NCBI GenBank assembly: GCA_966211965.1
Contig: CBIHON010000045.1
Location: 1-43,012, forward strand
Source of the DNA: CBIHON01 sp966211965
Lineage (GTDB): Bacteria; Pseudomonadota; Gammaproteobacteria; Burkholderiales; Burkholderiaceae_D
Length of the DNA stretch: 43,012 bases
Direction: 5' to 3'
The first letter of the stretch is position 1. Each line of letters starts with the position of its first letter. A model generated the notes under the pieces. It was not told where the DNA came from, ran no database searches, and worked only from the letters and a program-made list of their open reading frames with translations. Position numbers and translations under genes: made by a program. This document shows positions 8,953 through 17,886 of the stretch, in pieces.

Positions 8953-8991
8953 TCGGGTTCTCGATGTTTATTGTGGGGAATTACCCAAGGT

Positions 8992-9057
8992 GGTCTCTAA
9001 AAATTTTCGAAATTGATCAGTCTCGAACCTGGGTACTTTTGGTGATTTTTAGAGGCC
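8992..9057. repeat. Inverted repeat with GGCCTCTAAAAAT arms
   Basis: GGTCTCTAAAAAT (8992-9004) and ATTTTTAGAGGCC (9045-9057) are inverted copies with one mismatch, 40 nt apart. An inner ACCCAAGG/CCTGGGT pair also nests here. The motif GGGGCCTCTAAAAA recurs exactly at about 21917-21930, and a near copy is at 7305-7320. Confidence 0.6.
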
Positions 9058-9092
9058 CCTCAAACTGTAAAACGCCTGCTGTCATAGCGCAA

Positions 9093-9941
9093 CTAGGATT
9101 TTTCCACGCTTTCTGCTGCATTCGTCGCGGCCGTCGGAGCCGGCGCAGGACAAGCGCCATAAGCCTTGGCGAGTTTGGCGTTGATGCCTTTCGGGCTCTC
9201 GATCAGGTCGAGCAGGCGCAGCGTCAGGTTGCCCTGTTTCGCCTTGCCGTCGCCCTGGTCTGAAGACGGCAATTGGAAGGATATCTGCAATGTGTTGCGA
9301 TCCATCATATGAAACAGATCGGTGATGGTGCCGGGGAAGCCGACGAACAAGTCGTCACCCTTGGGCGCGGCATGCTGCTCGGATTTGGGTGGGGTGGGGC
9401 CGCCGGCCGGCTGATTCGAGACGCTGGTGGTGCGGCTGGCCGCAGCTTCGGCTACCGCTTGGTAATGCACTTCGACCTCGAAATTGAAGCGATGGCCGTC
9501 CGCTGTCGTGATCACGCCTTTGCCGACGAAACTTGAGTTGTCTTCCATCCGGAAGGAAGCCGCATCGCTGCTGCCGCCGGAGCCCGCGCTGTGCTTTAGC
9601 GCACCCGAGAAGCTTGAACTCGCGGAAACACTGGCCGAATCGAAGGCCACCGTCATGCCGTTGGCGGCGTCGCCGAACAGGCTCCTGGCAAAAGAGGTCA
9701 GGAAATTCTGCGCCATGCCAACGGTCGCCTTGCCCAGGCTATCGACCCGTTGGGCGAGCGCATCCGGTTGCTTCGACAGGTCGATGCCGGTCTTCGACAG
9801 CGATACCAGTTCGCTTGCCGGCGTGGTCAGGGCTGCGGGTGTTTTTTGCGAGGGCAGGGATGGCGGCGTGGCGGCAGTCAACAGCGCCGCCGTCTTGGGC
9901 GGTGAGAACAAACTGGAGCCGAGCGATGACAAAAGGTTCAT
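9093..9941 (-). CDS. Hypothetical protein, Ser/Ala/Pro-rich, 282 aa
   Basis: Residues 1-70 and 190-225 are low-complexity (Ser, Ala, Pro, Thr). A compact core at about residues 120-185 includes FVGKGVITTADGHRFNFEVE, reminiscent of DUF5610-type or flagellar-associated uncharacterised proteins; I am not sure. A second conserved-looking part is LFVGFPGTITDLFHMM through TLRLLDLIESPKGINAK. No signal peptide is evident. The start is ATG 9941, without a strong ribosome-binding site. It diverges from the DUF2272 gene at 10073 with 131 nt between. Confidence 0.6.
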   Translation of the reverse strand: MNLLSSLGSSLFSPPKTAALLTAATPPSLPSQKTPAALTTPASELVSLSKTGIDLSKQPDALAQRVDSLGKATVGMAQNFLTSFARSLFGDAANGMTVAFDSASVSASSSFSGALKHSAGSGGSSDAASFRMEDNSSFVGKGVITTADGHRFNFEVEVHYQAVAEAAASRTTSVSNQPAGGPTPPKSEQHAAPKGDDLFVGFPGTITDLFHMMDRNTLQISFQLPSSDQGDGKAKQGNLTLRLLDLIESPKGINAKLAKAYGACPAPAPTAATNAAESVEKS

Positions 9942-10072
9942 GGCGTGCCGGCCAGGAAATAGAAGTATCACCTGTATCGACACGATTTCCGAAAGCTTGA
10001 GGCTGGCTTGCCCCAAGGTTTGTCCACCGCTTATGATGGAAATCCTTTGCCAGCTTTCCAATAAGGTAATTC

Positions 10073-11065
10073 ATGCTTTTACGGTATGTGGCCGCTGTAT
10101 TCCTGATATGGACCGGCGCGTGCGGCGGCGCGGCGGCGAGTTGCGCAAGCCCCGGCGCGCAGAATCCCCTGGGCTTGGAGATTGCCAAGGCCGCGCTGCG
10201 GGAATACCGCGAATTCGACGGCCATCGCATCAATGTCGACGGCTATCTATCGAAATTCGGCTCGGTCGAATCGGAATCGGCCTTGCTGCACGATCCCGAA
10301 ACCGGGCTGAGCGCCGCGGACCGTCCCGGACGCTTCGCCTGGCGCCGGATTTGGGAATATTGGCTGACGCTGGACAAGCATGTGGATGGTACTGCCTTGC
10401 ACCGGAAAATTACCTACGTGCCCGGCCTGCTGGAAGATCCGGATACGCGTGAGCCGGCGCGGGAATTCGAACTCAGGGCCTTGTTCCTCAAGCTCGGCAT
10501 CGGCGATCCGGATGGCGTGACGGCTTTGCAGCAGGCAGCGGTGCGCGCCGCCTTGAACGATTCACCCTGGTCCGCTGCGTTCATTTCCTACCTTATGGAC
10601 CAGGTCCATCTGGGCGAGGAACAGTTCCGCTTTTCACCGGCGCATTGGCAGTACATCAAGCGCGCCTTCGAAGCGCCGGACGGCTACGCATATCGCGCCT
10701 GCGACCCGCGCAAAACGGTGCCGAGAGTCGGCGATCTGCTGTGCTATGGGCGCGGCAAGACCCCTTTGAAAAACTTCGATGCCTGGCAGCGTGCGGTAAA
10801 GGGCGCAAAATTTTCCACCCCGGCGCATTGCGATGTAGTGATCGAGGTTGACCTTGCCGCGCGCAAGCTCGAGAGCATCGGCGGCAACGTTTTGCAGTCG
10901 GTGACGCGGCGCAAGCTGAAGCTGAACGCGGCCAAGGCGCTTTCAGACAACCACAACCCGGACCTGTTCCCGCCAGGCAAAAAAAGCGATTGCCTGCACG
11001 ACGAAAGCTGCCGGCGCGAGAATTTCAATTCGCAGTACTGGGCTGTGCTGCTGCAGCTTCAATGA
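10073..11065 (+). CDS. Secreted DUF2272 domain protein
   Basis: A 330-residue exported protein. Residues 1-23 form a signal peptide ending near GGAAASCAS. The central region carries the DUF2272 pattern, NDSPWSAAFISYLMD with the following RFSPAHWQYIKRAF, then GDLLCYGR and TPAHCDVVIEVD, in the layout of NlpC/P60-related peptidoglycan hydrolases (Cys/His pairs). A direct cell-wall role is inferred, not shown. AAGG lies 6 nt before the ATG. Its last 7 nt overlap the convergent zinc-ribbon gene. An extra Cys pair near the C-terminus (CLHDESC) may form a disulfide in the periplasm. Confidence 0.8.
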   Translation: MLLRYVAAVFLIWTGACGGAAASCASPGAQNPLGLEIAKAALREYREFDGHRINVDGYLSKFGSVESESALLHDPETGLSAADRPGRFAWRRIWEYWLTLDKHVDGTALHRKITYVPGLLEDPDTREPAREFELRALFLKLGIGDPDGVTALQQAAVRAALNDSPWSAAFISYLMDQVHLGEEQFRFSPAHWQYIKRAFEAPDGYAYRACDPRKTVPRVGDLLCYGRGKTPLKNFDAWQRAVKGAKFSTPAHCDVVIEVDLAARKLESIGGNVLQSVTRRKLKLNAAKALSDNHNPDLFPPGKKSDCLHDESCRRENFNSQYWAVLLQLQ

Positions 11066-11277
11066 TGATGGTGCGACCATTCGCCATCCGGCGAGGCCAG
11101 GTAGGATTCGACCGCATCCTTCTGCCCGGTCGCGTGGCGCATCACTTCGCCGCATTTGCATATGCCTTGATAGGGCTGGATATGCGAGCAGGCCGAGACT
11201 TTTTGCAAATAGACCTGGACCGGTTTCGCACATTTTTTGCACTTGAACGTCAGCGTACGGGCTGGTTTGTTGCTCAT
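11059..11277 (-). CDS. Small zinc-ribbon-like protein, 72 aa
   Basis: Contains CKKC near residues 13-16 and CKCGE near 41-45, plus a third Cys (SACSH), an arrangement typical of small zinc ribbons. It ends in a run of four histidines (EWSHHHH). An AAGGA motif lies 7-8 nt before the ATG. It overlaps the convergent DUF2272 gene by 7 nt. No function is known; zinc binding is likely. It lies just downstream of the methyltransferase's minus-strand neighbour and could share its transcript. Confidence 0.65.
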   Translation of the reverse strand: MSNKPARTLTFKCKKCAKPVQVYLQKVSACSHIQPYQGICKCGEVMRHATGQKDAVESYLASPDGEWSHHHH

Positions 11278-11308
11278 TGTTTTTTCCTTGAATGTGTTGT
11301 GTTATCTG

Positions 11309-12457
11309 TCAGGTGCGCAGCGGAAGGGTCCTAAGCCGCCACAGCGAAGTTGTTTCGGCCGAGCGCGCCGCATGCAAGGGATCGGCGGGATCGGCGGCCT
11401 TCGGATGCAAAGGCTTGACGTCGATGCGGCCGGCGACCTGCAAGCCCCCGGCTTCGATCATGGCCAGCAGTTCGGCGCGTGGCCGCAAACCCAGGTGTTC
11501 GGCCAGGTCGGACAGGATCAGCCAGCCTTCGCCCTGGGGCTCCAGATGCGCCGCCAGCCCGGCGAGGAAACCGCGCAGCATGCGGCTGCCGGGATCATAG
11601 ACCGCGTGTTCGATCGGCGAGCTGGGCCGCGCCGGAACCCAGGGCGGGTTGCAGACGATCAGCGAAGCCCCTCCTTCGGGAAAAAGGTCTGCCTGCACCA
11701 CCTCGACGCGATCCTCCAGCCCGAGCCGCCGGATGTTGTCGCCGGCGCAGGCCAGCGCCCGCGGATCGAAGTCGGTGGCGATGATGCGCGCCACGCCGCG
11801 CCGCGCCAGCACCGCGGCCAATACCCCCGTGCCGGTGCCGATGTCGAAGGCCAGTGATGCGGCGCGCGTCGGCAAGGGCGCATCCGCCACCAGGCCGACG
11901 TATTCGCCGCGTACCGGCGCGAACACGCCGTAGTGCGGATGGATGCGCGCGCCCAGTGCGGGGATTTCGACGCCGGTCTTGCGCCATTCGTGGGCGCCGA
12001 TCAGACCCAGCAGTTCACGCATCGCCGCGACGAAGGGTTCGCCTCCGGCGCCATAGGCTTCGTTGCAAGCCTGGCGCACGTCAGGTGCGCGCCGCAGCGG
12101 AATGCCATAATCGGCATCGAAAGGCAGGAGCAGCATGGCCAGCGTGCGTGCGCGTTGCGATTGAGCCTGGCGATGCAGGTTGAAGGCGTCGGCCAGGGAG
12201 GCGGGCGTCTTGGAGGCTTTTTTGGGCTTGCGGTCGATGCGTCGCGCCAGCGCTTGCAGCAACTGGCGTGCATTCTGGAAATCACCTCGCCACAGCAAGG
12301 CCGTGCCTTCGCAGGCCAGCCGATAGGCGGTATCGGCCGGAGTGCGGTCGTCGGCGATGACGACACGCTTGGGCGGCGGCGTTCCGCTCTCGGAGCGCCA
12401 GCGGGCCGATCGCGATTCGCCGGCCTCGGTCCAGGTGATGACGGGATAGTCGCTCAT
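11309..12457 (-). CDS. Class I SAM-dependent methyltransferase (NPPW motif)
   Basis: A 382-residue protein whose second half is a Rossmann methyltransferase. The SAM loop is AFDIGTGTGVLAAVLARRG, the acidic residue is in IIATDFDPRAL, and the catalytic-type motif is IVCNPPWVPA, of the kind found in enzymes that methylate amide or amino nitrogens (PrmC/HemK, RlmG-like). The N-terminal 150 residues are a helical extension of unknown role. The substrate is uncertain; it could be rRNA or protein. The start is ATG 12457 with GGAAAG 8-9 nt upstream. The 72-residue zinc-ribbon gene follows 31 nt downstream on the same strand. Confidence 0.85.
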   Translation of the reverse strand: MSDYPVITWTEAGESRSARWRSESGTPPPKRVVIADDRTPADTAYRLACEGTALLWRGDFQNARQLLQALARRIDRKPKKASKTPASLADAFNLHRQAQSQRARTLAMLLLPFDADYGIPLRRAPDVRQACNEAYGAGGEPFVAAMRELLGLIGAHEWRKTGVEIPALGARIHPHYGVFAPVRGEYVGLVADAPLPTRAASLAFDIGTGTGVLAAVLARRGVARIIATDFDPRALACAGDNIRRLGLEDRVEVVQADLFPEGGASLIVCNPPWVPARPSSPIEHAVYDPGSRMLRGFLAGLAAHLEPQGEGWLILSDLAEHLGLRPRAELLAMIEAGGLQVAGRIDVKPLHPKAADPADPLHAARSAETTSLWRLRTLPLRT

Positions 12458-12841
12458 GGCGCTGCTTTCCATGGATGGCGGCATGGTTGGGAAGCTGCCG
12501 GCAAGCCGGCTGGAAGGAGGTTCAGACGCATGGTAATGTCACAATGCAAAGAGGCGGGCGGAGCAGGTTGATTTATCGGGCACGGTATTGGAACATAGAA
12601 TCGGCTTTTCCCGAAAGGTGCGGCGGCGCGGCTTGTTCGCGGACTTTTCGAATGAGGCATTTCCAGAGCAGGGGCGCCCGGCTGCATGACGCAAAAAATG
12701 TTCGCAGGTTGCGTCGAGCGGCATTTCAATGCACAAAATCTGCGGATAAGAAAACGATTTACGGTTATATTGTCGGCCTTGAAATGTACTGGCTGTCCGC
12801 CAGTCACTCAAGAAGAACCAAAGACTACATAGGAAAGTACT
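12458..12841. other. Divergent intergenic region, no gene seen
   Basis: A 384 nt gap between the methyltransferase gene and the 93-residue gene. It becomes AT-richer toward 12740-12790 (GATTTACGGTTATATTG), a likely promoter zone for the plus-strand gene, but no well-spaced hexamer pair is clear. Confidence 0.4.
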
Positions 12842-13123
12842 GTGAAAACCGCATTAATCGACGGCAAAAAAATTGCCAAATTCGACAAAAACATCATCGG
12901 CAACCTGCTCTTGAATCAAGCCACGGCGGACCAGGTCAGGGAAGAGAAAATGATCATCGGGATCCGCAATGAGGCGGGTGAAATTTACCGCCTCATCGGC
13001 GCCACCAAGCTCAACAGCTACATGAACGCCGTCGAGGAGTTGTTCGACCTGGGGCTGTCCGACGAACTGCAGAATATCGAAGGCACCCGCTTCGGCTGCG
13101 ATTCGATTTTCAGCGAGCCCTGA
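12842..13123 (+). CDS. Hypothetical protein, 93 aa
   Basis: A small, acidic, soluble protein beginning at GTG with AGGAAAG 6 nt upstream. A mixed alpha/beta pattern is seen (EEKMIIGIRNEAGEIYRLIG, then LNSYMNAVEELFDLGLSDEL). No family is recognised. It is followed 46 nt later by the cyclic-nucleotide-binding gene and the AI-2E transporter gene on the same strand, so it may begin a three-gene operon. Confidence 0.7.
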   Translation: MKTALIDGKKIAKFDKNIIGNLLLNQATADQVREEKMIIGIRNEAGEIYRLIGATKLNSYMNAVEELFDLGLSDELQNIEGTRFGCDSIFSEP

Positions 13124-13169
13124 TATTTGCACGGATGTTTGACGCCCGCCACGCGCCAGGGAAATCCCG

Positions 13170-13652
13170 ATGAAGCTGAGTTTTTTCCTGAAGAAGCCGA
13201 CTTCCTCGCGCCTGGCGCGCTTGCGCGCGCTGTCTCTGCTGGAGACGCTGACGCCCGGTGAATTGCGCAATATCGATTCGCTGCTGCACGAGCGGGAGTA
13301 CCTGAAGGATGAAATCCTGTTCGACCAGGGGGAAGAAGCGCAGGCGGTGTACATCGTGCTGGAAGGCGCGGTCGCGATCTCGCGCAAGATCGACGGCGTC
13401 GAGCAATTTCTCACGCAATACCGGCCGGGCGAGTTTTTCGGCGAACTGGCGCTGGTGGACCGGGGACCGCGCGCCGCACAGGCCCGGGCCGCTGCGGATT
13501 GCCGGGTCGCGGTACTCTTTCGCGAGGATTTCATGGACCTTCTGAACACGCATGCAGTGGCGGCATCCAAGATCACGCTGCAGATGGCCAGGCATCTGGC
13601 TTCCATACTGCGCCAGAGTGCCCAACAGGCGGAACAAAAAGTCTATCTTTGA
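13170..13652 (+). CDS. Cyclic nucleotide-binding domain protein
   Basis: A single cNMP-binding domain of 160 residues without a DNA-binding helix-turn-helix, so it is not a Crp-type regulator. The phosphate-binding cassette is visible as GEFFGELALVDRGPRAAQAR (about residues 89-108). A short basic N-terminus and a C-terminal helix rich in Gln flank the domain. AGGGAA stands 7 nt before the ATG. It lies 21 nt before the AI-2E transporter gene, suggesting it senses cAMP or c-di-GMP-like ligands for that transporter or binds it. That link is inference. Confidence 0.85.
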   Translation: MKLSFFLKKPTSSRLARLRALSLLETLTPGELRNIDSLLHEREYLKDEILFDQGEEAQAVYIVLEGAVAISRKIDGVEQFLTQYRPGEFFGELALVDRGPRAAQARAAADCRVAVLFREDFMDLLNTHAVAASKITLQMARHLASILRQSAQQAEQKVYL

Positions 13653-13673
13653 AGTGCCAACCAGGAGCAGGCC

Positions 13674-14861
13674 ATGCGCTCTCGTCCGGATAGCGGCGAT
13701 TACCGGGATCAAGATTTCAGCGACCTGCGGTTTTTCCGCTCGGACCAGTCCGGCCACCCTACCGGCCCCCTGGTATGGATCGCGGTGATCGGCACGACCT
13801 GCCTGCTGCTCTTGGCATTTCAAAAAATCCTGTGGCTGGTGGTGCCGTTCCTGCTGGCCTTGATCCTGTTCTACCTGCTGTCGCCGCTGATGACGGGACT
13901 GGTACGCGCCGGCGCCAGTTGGGATGCGGCGGCGCTGATCGTAAGCGGCGCTTTTTTCGCGCTGGCTTGCGGTCTGCTGATGATCGCCTTGCCCTGGATG
14001 GCATTGCGGCTGACCGAAAAGCAGGCCATGATCGAGCATTACATCAATGCCGGCAGCGTCCTGCTGCAGCAGTCGGTACTGGCCTTGGAAAGGCGCTTCA
14101 GCCTGCTGGCGCAGGCGCATATTTCCCACACGCTGGATGATCGCCTGCAGCATATGGCCGGCGCGGTCGCGGAGCAGGTGGAGCCGATCGTCATCGGCAT
14201 CGCCGCCTGGGGACCGTCCCTGCTGCTGGTGCCGGTGCTGGTGTATTTTTTCCTGAAGGACGGCCGGCATCTGAAATTGTTCCTGAGCCGCGCCGTGCCC
14301 AACGCATTCTTTGAAACCACGCTCAACCTGCTGCATGAAATCGATCAGGCCGGCCGGGCTTATTTCCAGGGCTTGCTCCGACTGACCCTGCTCGATACCG
14401 TCACCCTGGCCGGCGGCCTGTGGCTGATCGGCATGCCGATGCCGCTTGCGCTCGGCCTGATCGCCGCGGTGCTGGCGTGGATACCGTATGTCGGTTCGGT
14501 CCTGGGCGGTTTGCTGGTGGTGCTGGTGGCGGCATCGGATTTTCCCAACGACCCCGCCGTCGCGTATTGGGCCATCGCCTTGTTCATCGCGGTGCGCCTG
14601 CTCGACGATTTTGTCTACATGCCGCTCACCATCGGCAAGAACCTGCAACTGCATCCCTTGATCACGGTGCTGATGATCCTGGTCGGTGGGGCAGTGGGCG
14701 GAATTTCCGGCTTGATGCTGGTGCTGCCCATCCTGGGCGTGGTGCTGGTGATCGGCAAAACCATCGGCATCATGCTGACCGATGCGCGGCTGATGGCGCG
14801 CTTTCATCACGGCCGCGCATTGCGCCGGCGCGCGGCCAGCGCGGATCTGCACGTGGAATGA
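13674..14861 (+). CDS. AI-2E family transporter (PerM-like)
   Basis: A 395-residue inner-membrane protein of the PerM/AI-2E exporter family. Hydrophobic segments occur near residues 36-80 and 88-112, then a periplasmic or cytoplasmic helical part (115-165), then several segments from 178 to the end. Family features include the SLLLVPVLVYFFLKDG stretch and the GLIAAVLAWIPYVGSVLGG motif. Members move autoinducer-2, sodium ions or other solutes, so the substrate is open. AGGAG lies before the ATG. The upstream cNMP-binding gene is 21 nt away and probably cotranscribed. Confidence 0.9.
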   Translation: MRSRPDSGDYRDQDFSDLRFFRSDQSGHPTGPLVWIAVIGTTCLLLLAFQKILWLVVPFLLALILFYLLSPLMTGLVRAGASWDAAALIVSGAFFALACGLLMIALPWMALRLTEKQAMIEHYINAGSVLLQQSVLALERRFSLLAQAHISHTLDDRLQHMAGAVAEQVEPIVIGIAAWGPSLLLVPVLVYFFLKDGRHLKLFLSRAVPNAFFETTLNLLHEIDQAGRAYFQGLLRLTLLDTVTLAGGLWLIGMPMPLALGLIAAVLAWIPYVGSVLGGLLVVLVAASDFPNDPAVAYWAIALFIAVRLLDDFVYMPLTIGKNLQLHPLITVLMILVGGAVGGISGLMLVLPILGVVLVIGKTIGIMLTDARLMARFHHGRALRRRAASADLHVE

Positions 14862-15000
14862 ATTTAGCTAGCGGTGGTCGCACTGCGTCGCGCCGTACGC
14901 CTTGCATTGCCTCCCGCGACGACCGCCCAATTTCCTAACTGGCTGCTGCTCGAGCCCTCAGCGGCGTACATTGAAACGCGCATGCATTCTCCCGTCGATA

Positions 15001-15285
15001 TCAGGCCGGCTCGTGAAGCGGCCGCGGCCGTTCGAAATGCCATTTCATGACCAGGATGCTGGCGGCCTGCAGCAGGGTCAGCGCATTGGCGATGATGATC
15101 GGCCAGGCATTGAGCACGATGCCGTAACAAAGCCAGAGTGCCACACCGATAATAAAAATCACGTACATGCCGGTCGAAATGCCGGCCGCCGCACGTTCTC
15201 TCCAGACCTTGGCGGCTTGCGGCAGAAAGGCGGCGGTGGTACAGGTCGCGGCGGTAAAACCCAGGTAATCGGCGGCGGATTGCAT
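15001..15285 (-). CDS. SemiSWEET-type sugar transporter
   Basis: A 94-residue protein with three predicted membrane helices (residues 5-22, 35-55, 60-80), the length and layout of bacterial SemiSWEETs, which work as homodimers. The PQ-loop motif is FLPQAAKVWRERAAAGIS, followed by the helix VIFIIGVALWLCYGI. The start is ATG 15285, with GAAAG 8-9 nt upstream; the longer upstream frame is non-coding in character. It diverges from the LysR remnant at 15385. The transported sugar cannot be predicted. Confidence 0.88.
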   Translation of the reverse strand: MQSAADYLGFTAATCTTAAFLPQAAKVWRERAAAGISTGMYVIFIIGVALWLCYGIVLNAWPIIIANALTLLQAASILVMKWHFERPRPLHEPA

Positions 15286-15384
15286 TGATGGCTTTCGATG
15301 GAACGGAGGCGGACAGCCGTACGATCGCATTCTCCGGCTGATTCGTCCAATGATATCATCGGATGAGTTTGATAACCTGGAGTA

Positions 15385-15744
15385 ATGACGATGGAGTTGC
15401 GTGAATTGCGCTCCTTTGCATTCGATCAGGCGATCAGGGTTTGCGCGGCCTATCATTTCACCCCGAAAATCGCGCAGGAGGCAAACGAGTTCCTGACCGT
15501 GCTGGCGCTGGTCGCCTCAGGTGCCGGGGTCGCGCTGGTGCCGCACAGCGCGATGCAGGAAATTACCGGCGTCGTCTATCGCGAGGTCAAGCATCCGTCC
15601 GCCGAATGGAGCGTCGGCGCCTTGTGGCGGCGCGATGAATCCGATCCGGTGATCAGGAATTTCATGGATTGCCTCAAGATGGAATTGGCGATGGACAGCG
15701 GCGCCAGCGTGCCGCGCAGGCGGGGCAGGACTGCGCCTGCCTGA
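15385..15744 (+). pseudogene. LysR regulator remnant with internal deletion
   Basis: The first 10 residues (MTMELRELRSF) match the start of LysR proteins. The next residue jumps into the effector-domain C-terminus (FLTVLALVASGAGVALVPHS, then WRRDESDPVIRNFMDCL). About 200 residues, including the whole helix-turn-helix, are missing, yet the frame is open and a GGAG ribosome-binding site remains. The product could not bind DNA. It lies between the SemiSWEET gene (divergent) and the AraC gene (convergent), and one of these may have been its target. Confidence 0.75.
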
Positions 15745-15760
15745 GCGCCCTCCAATACCG

Positions 15761-16546
15761 TCAGGTGGTCCGAAACGCCTGCGGCGTATCGCCGAGCAGT
15801 TTGCGAAATGCCGCCACATAAGCCGCCGCGCCGGCAAACTGCATCGCATGCGCAATCGATTTGACCGAGCGCCCCGACGCCAGCAAATCCAGCGAAGCGA
15901 TGATGCGCGCGCGTTGCCGCCAGGCGCGAAAACTCAAACCGGCTTCGGCCGTAAAACGCCGCGTGAAGGTGCGCTCCGACATCGCCGCGTGGGAAGCGAG
16001 TTCCGCGATCGACATCTGCCAGCGGTTGTCCGCAATCAGCATCATCAGCGCGGTGCGCAGGCGTTCGTCGGACGGCATCGGCAGGTGCGTCGGCAGACAG
16101 GCGGTTTCGCGCAATGCATGCAGCAGCAGGCGCGCCATCAGCGCTTGCATCTCTTGTTCGCGCTGCGACTCGAACAAACCCAGCACCAGTTCCTTGATCA
16201 GCGGCGATGCGATCGCCGCGTGGACTTCGTCCCGGCGCGTAAAACCGGTGCATTGCGCAATCAGCGCAGGCTGGAAATAGACGGTGCGCAATTCCACCTG
16301 CGACAGCATGCGGATCGCATGCGGTTGCTGCGGCGGCACCCATAACGCGCGCTGCGGCGGAATGGTCCAGCGGCTGGGCCCGGTGTCGACCTGCATCACG
16401 CCCGAGAGCGCGAACACCAGCTGCCCGGTCCGGTGCTGATGCTGCGGCAGCAGTGCGCCGCGCGCATGGGTCTTGGCCAGGGCGCGCCATTCGGGTTCGG
16501 CATCATGGCGGGCCGGCGATATTTTTTGACTGATTGATTTTGACAT
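15761..16546 (-). CDS. AraC family transcriptional regulator
   Basis: A 261-residue regulator with an N-terminal cupin-like ligand domain (HQHRTGQLVFALSGVMQV, WVPPQQPHAIR) and a C-terminal AraC double helix-turn-helix. The recognition region reads SIAELASHAAMSERTFTRRF, and the second motif lies in VKSIAHAMQFAGAAAYVAAF. The start is ATG 16546; a TTG nine codons upstream is less likely. Only 48 nt separate it from the divergent MetC-like gene at 16595, so it probably controls that gene and itself. The signal is unknown. Confidence 0.88.
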   Translation of the reverse strand: MSKSISQKISPARHDAEPEWRALAKTHARGALLPQHQHRTGQLVFALSGVMQVDTGPSRWTIPPQRALWVPPQQPHAIRMLSQVELRTVYFQPALIAQCTGFTRRDEVHAAIASPLIKELVLGLFESQREQEMQALMARLLLHALRETACLPTHLPMPSDERLRTALMMLIADNRWQMSIAELASHAAMSERTFTRRFTAEAGLSFRAWRQRARIIASLDLLASGRSVKSIAHAMQFAGAAAYVAAFRKLLGDTPQAFRTT

Positions 16547-16594
16547 GCCAACATAATATCCAGGCTTGAGCAATCAAATCAAGGAGGGCCAGCC

Positions 16595-17746
16595 ATGCAT
16601 CCCGAAACGTCATTGATCCACCTGGGCCGAGCGACGGCCGGCGCCGCGCACGCGGTCAACCCGCCGTTGGTGCGCGCCTCGACCATGGTGTTCGACACCT
16701 TGGCCGCATTCAAGCAATCGTATGCCGGCGTGGCCTTCGAGTCGCCGCGCTACGGACGGTACGGCACCGCCACCAACGTCGAATTGCAGACGGCGATGGC
16801 GCGGCTTGCACAAACCGAATCCTGCATCGCCACCGCCAGCGGTTTGAGTGCGATCGCGGCGGTGCTGGGGGCACATGCCGGTCCGGGGCAACATCTCCTG
16901 ATATACGAGGGCGTGTACGGACCTGCACGCGCCTTGTGCGAAAAGGAATTGGCCGTGCTCGGCACGAAGATCAGCTTTTTCGGCGACGCCGATGACGCGG
17001 CGCGGCTGATCGATGGCGGCGCCAGCCTGGTGTTTGTCGAGACGCCGTCTTCGCTGACGATGCAGATGCCGGACGTCGAGGCGGTCTGCGCGGCGGCGCA
17101 TGCGCGCGGCATACCGGTCGCCTGCGATTCGACCTGGGGCACGCCGCTGTATTTCGATGCGCATGCGCTGGGCATCGACATCTCGATCCATGCCGCCACC
17201 AAGTTCATCAATGGACATTCGGACCTGATGCTGGGTTTGATCACCGGTTCCTATGACGCACTTCGTGCGGTACGCGACTGGTGCGAGCGCCACGGCTCGC
17301 ATGCCGCGCCGGATTCGTGCTGGCTGGCCTTGCGCGGACTGCGCACACTGGCGCTGCGCATGCAACGGCATCAGGTCAGCGCCATCGCGGTGGCCGAGTG
17401 GCTGCTGCGGCACGAGCGGGTCAAGCGCGTGATGTTTCCGGTCCTGCCTTCCGATCCCGGCCATATGCTTTGGAAAAAGCAGTTTTCCGGCGGCGCGGGG
17501 CCTTTCACGTTTGAATTGCAAGCGTGCGATGAAGCGGCGTTCGAACGCTTTATCGACGGCTTGATGCTGTTCGGACTAGGCACCAGTTGGGGCGGCTTCG
17601 AGAGCCTGGTGATGCCGGCCATTCCGCATCATCTGCGCACGCTGCCGGTTTTGCCGGACGAGGGGCGGCTGGTGCGCCTGCATATCGGTCTGGAACATGC
17701 GGATGATCTCTGTGCCGACTTGGGCCAGGCTTTTGCGCGGATGTAA
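16595..17746 (+). CDS. metC: PLP-dependent cystathionine beta-lyase-like enzyme
   Basis: A 383-residue Cys/Met metabolism PLP enzyme. The PLP lysine is Lys203 in IHAATKFINGHSDLMLG and the cofactor-ring Asp is Asp178 (VACDSTWGTP). ESPRYGRYGTATN carries the phosphate-binding region of the neighbouring subunit, and ATASGLSAIAAVL is the usual glycine-rich turn. Family members cleave cystathionine or related sulfur amino acids to homocysteine, pyruvate and ammonia. The SRPS-like tail of lyases (TSWGGFESLV) supports beta-lyase over gamma-synthase. AAGGAGG precedes the ATG. It is likely controlled by the divergent AraC protein. Confidence 0.85.
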   Translation: MHPETSLIHLGRATAGAAHAVNPPLVRASTMVFDTLAAFKQSYAGVAFESPRYGRYGTATNVELQTAMARLAQTESCIATASGLSAIAAVLGAHAGPGQHLLIYEGVYGPARALCEKELAVLGTKISFFGDADDAARLIDGGASLVFVETPSSLTMQMPDVEAVCAAAHARGIPVACDSTWGTPLYFDAHALGIDISIHAATKFINGHSDLMLGLITGSYDALRAVRDWCERHGSHAAPDSCWLALRGLRTLALRMQRHQVSAIAVAEWLLRHERVKRVMFPVLPSDPGHMLWKKQFSGGAGPFTFELQACDEAAFERFIDGLMLFGLGTSWGGFESLVMPAIPHHLRTLPVLPDEGRLVRLHIGLEHADDLCADLGQAFARM

Positions 17747-17886
17747 TATGACGATTCGCTCATATTAGAGGCTCCGAGAGCCTATCCCAATAAGGACCGG
17801 CTGCGCTTTGGCGTTTCGGCGATATCCATTGACGTTTCGAGAAAGCGAGCGGGCCGTAAGATGGGCGCTTCCCCAACCAGATCGAC

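Noticed and set aside
13110..14852. 580-residue minus-strand open frame
   Set aside because: It lies antisense to the cNMP-binding and AI-2E transporter genes and is rich in Gln, His and Arg, the usual shadow of GC-rich coding DNA.
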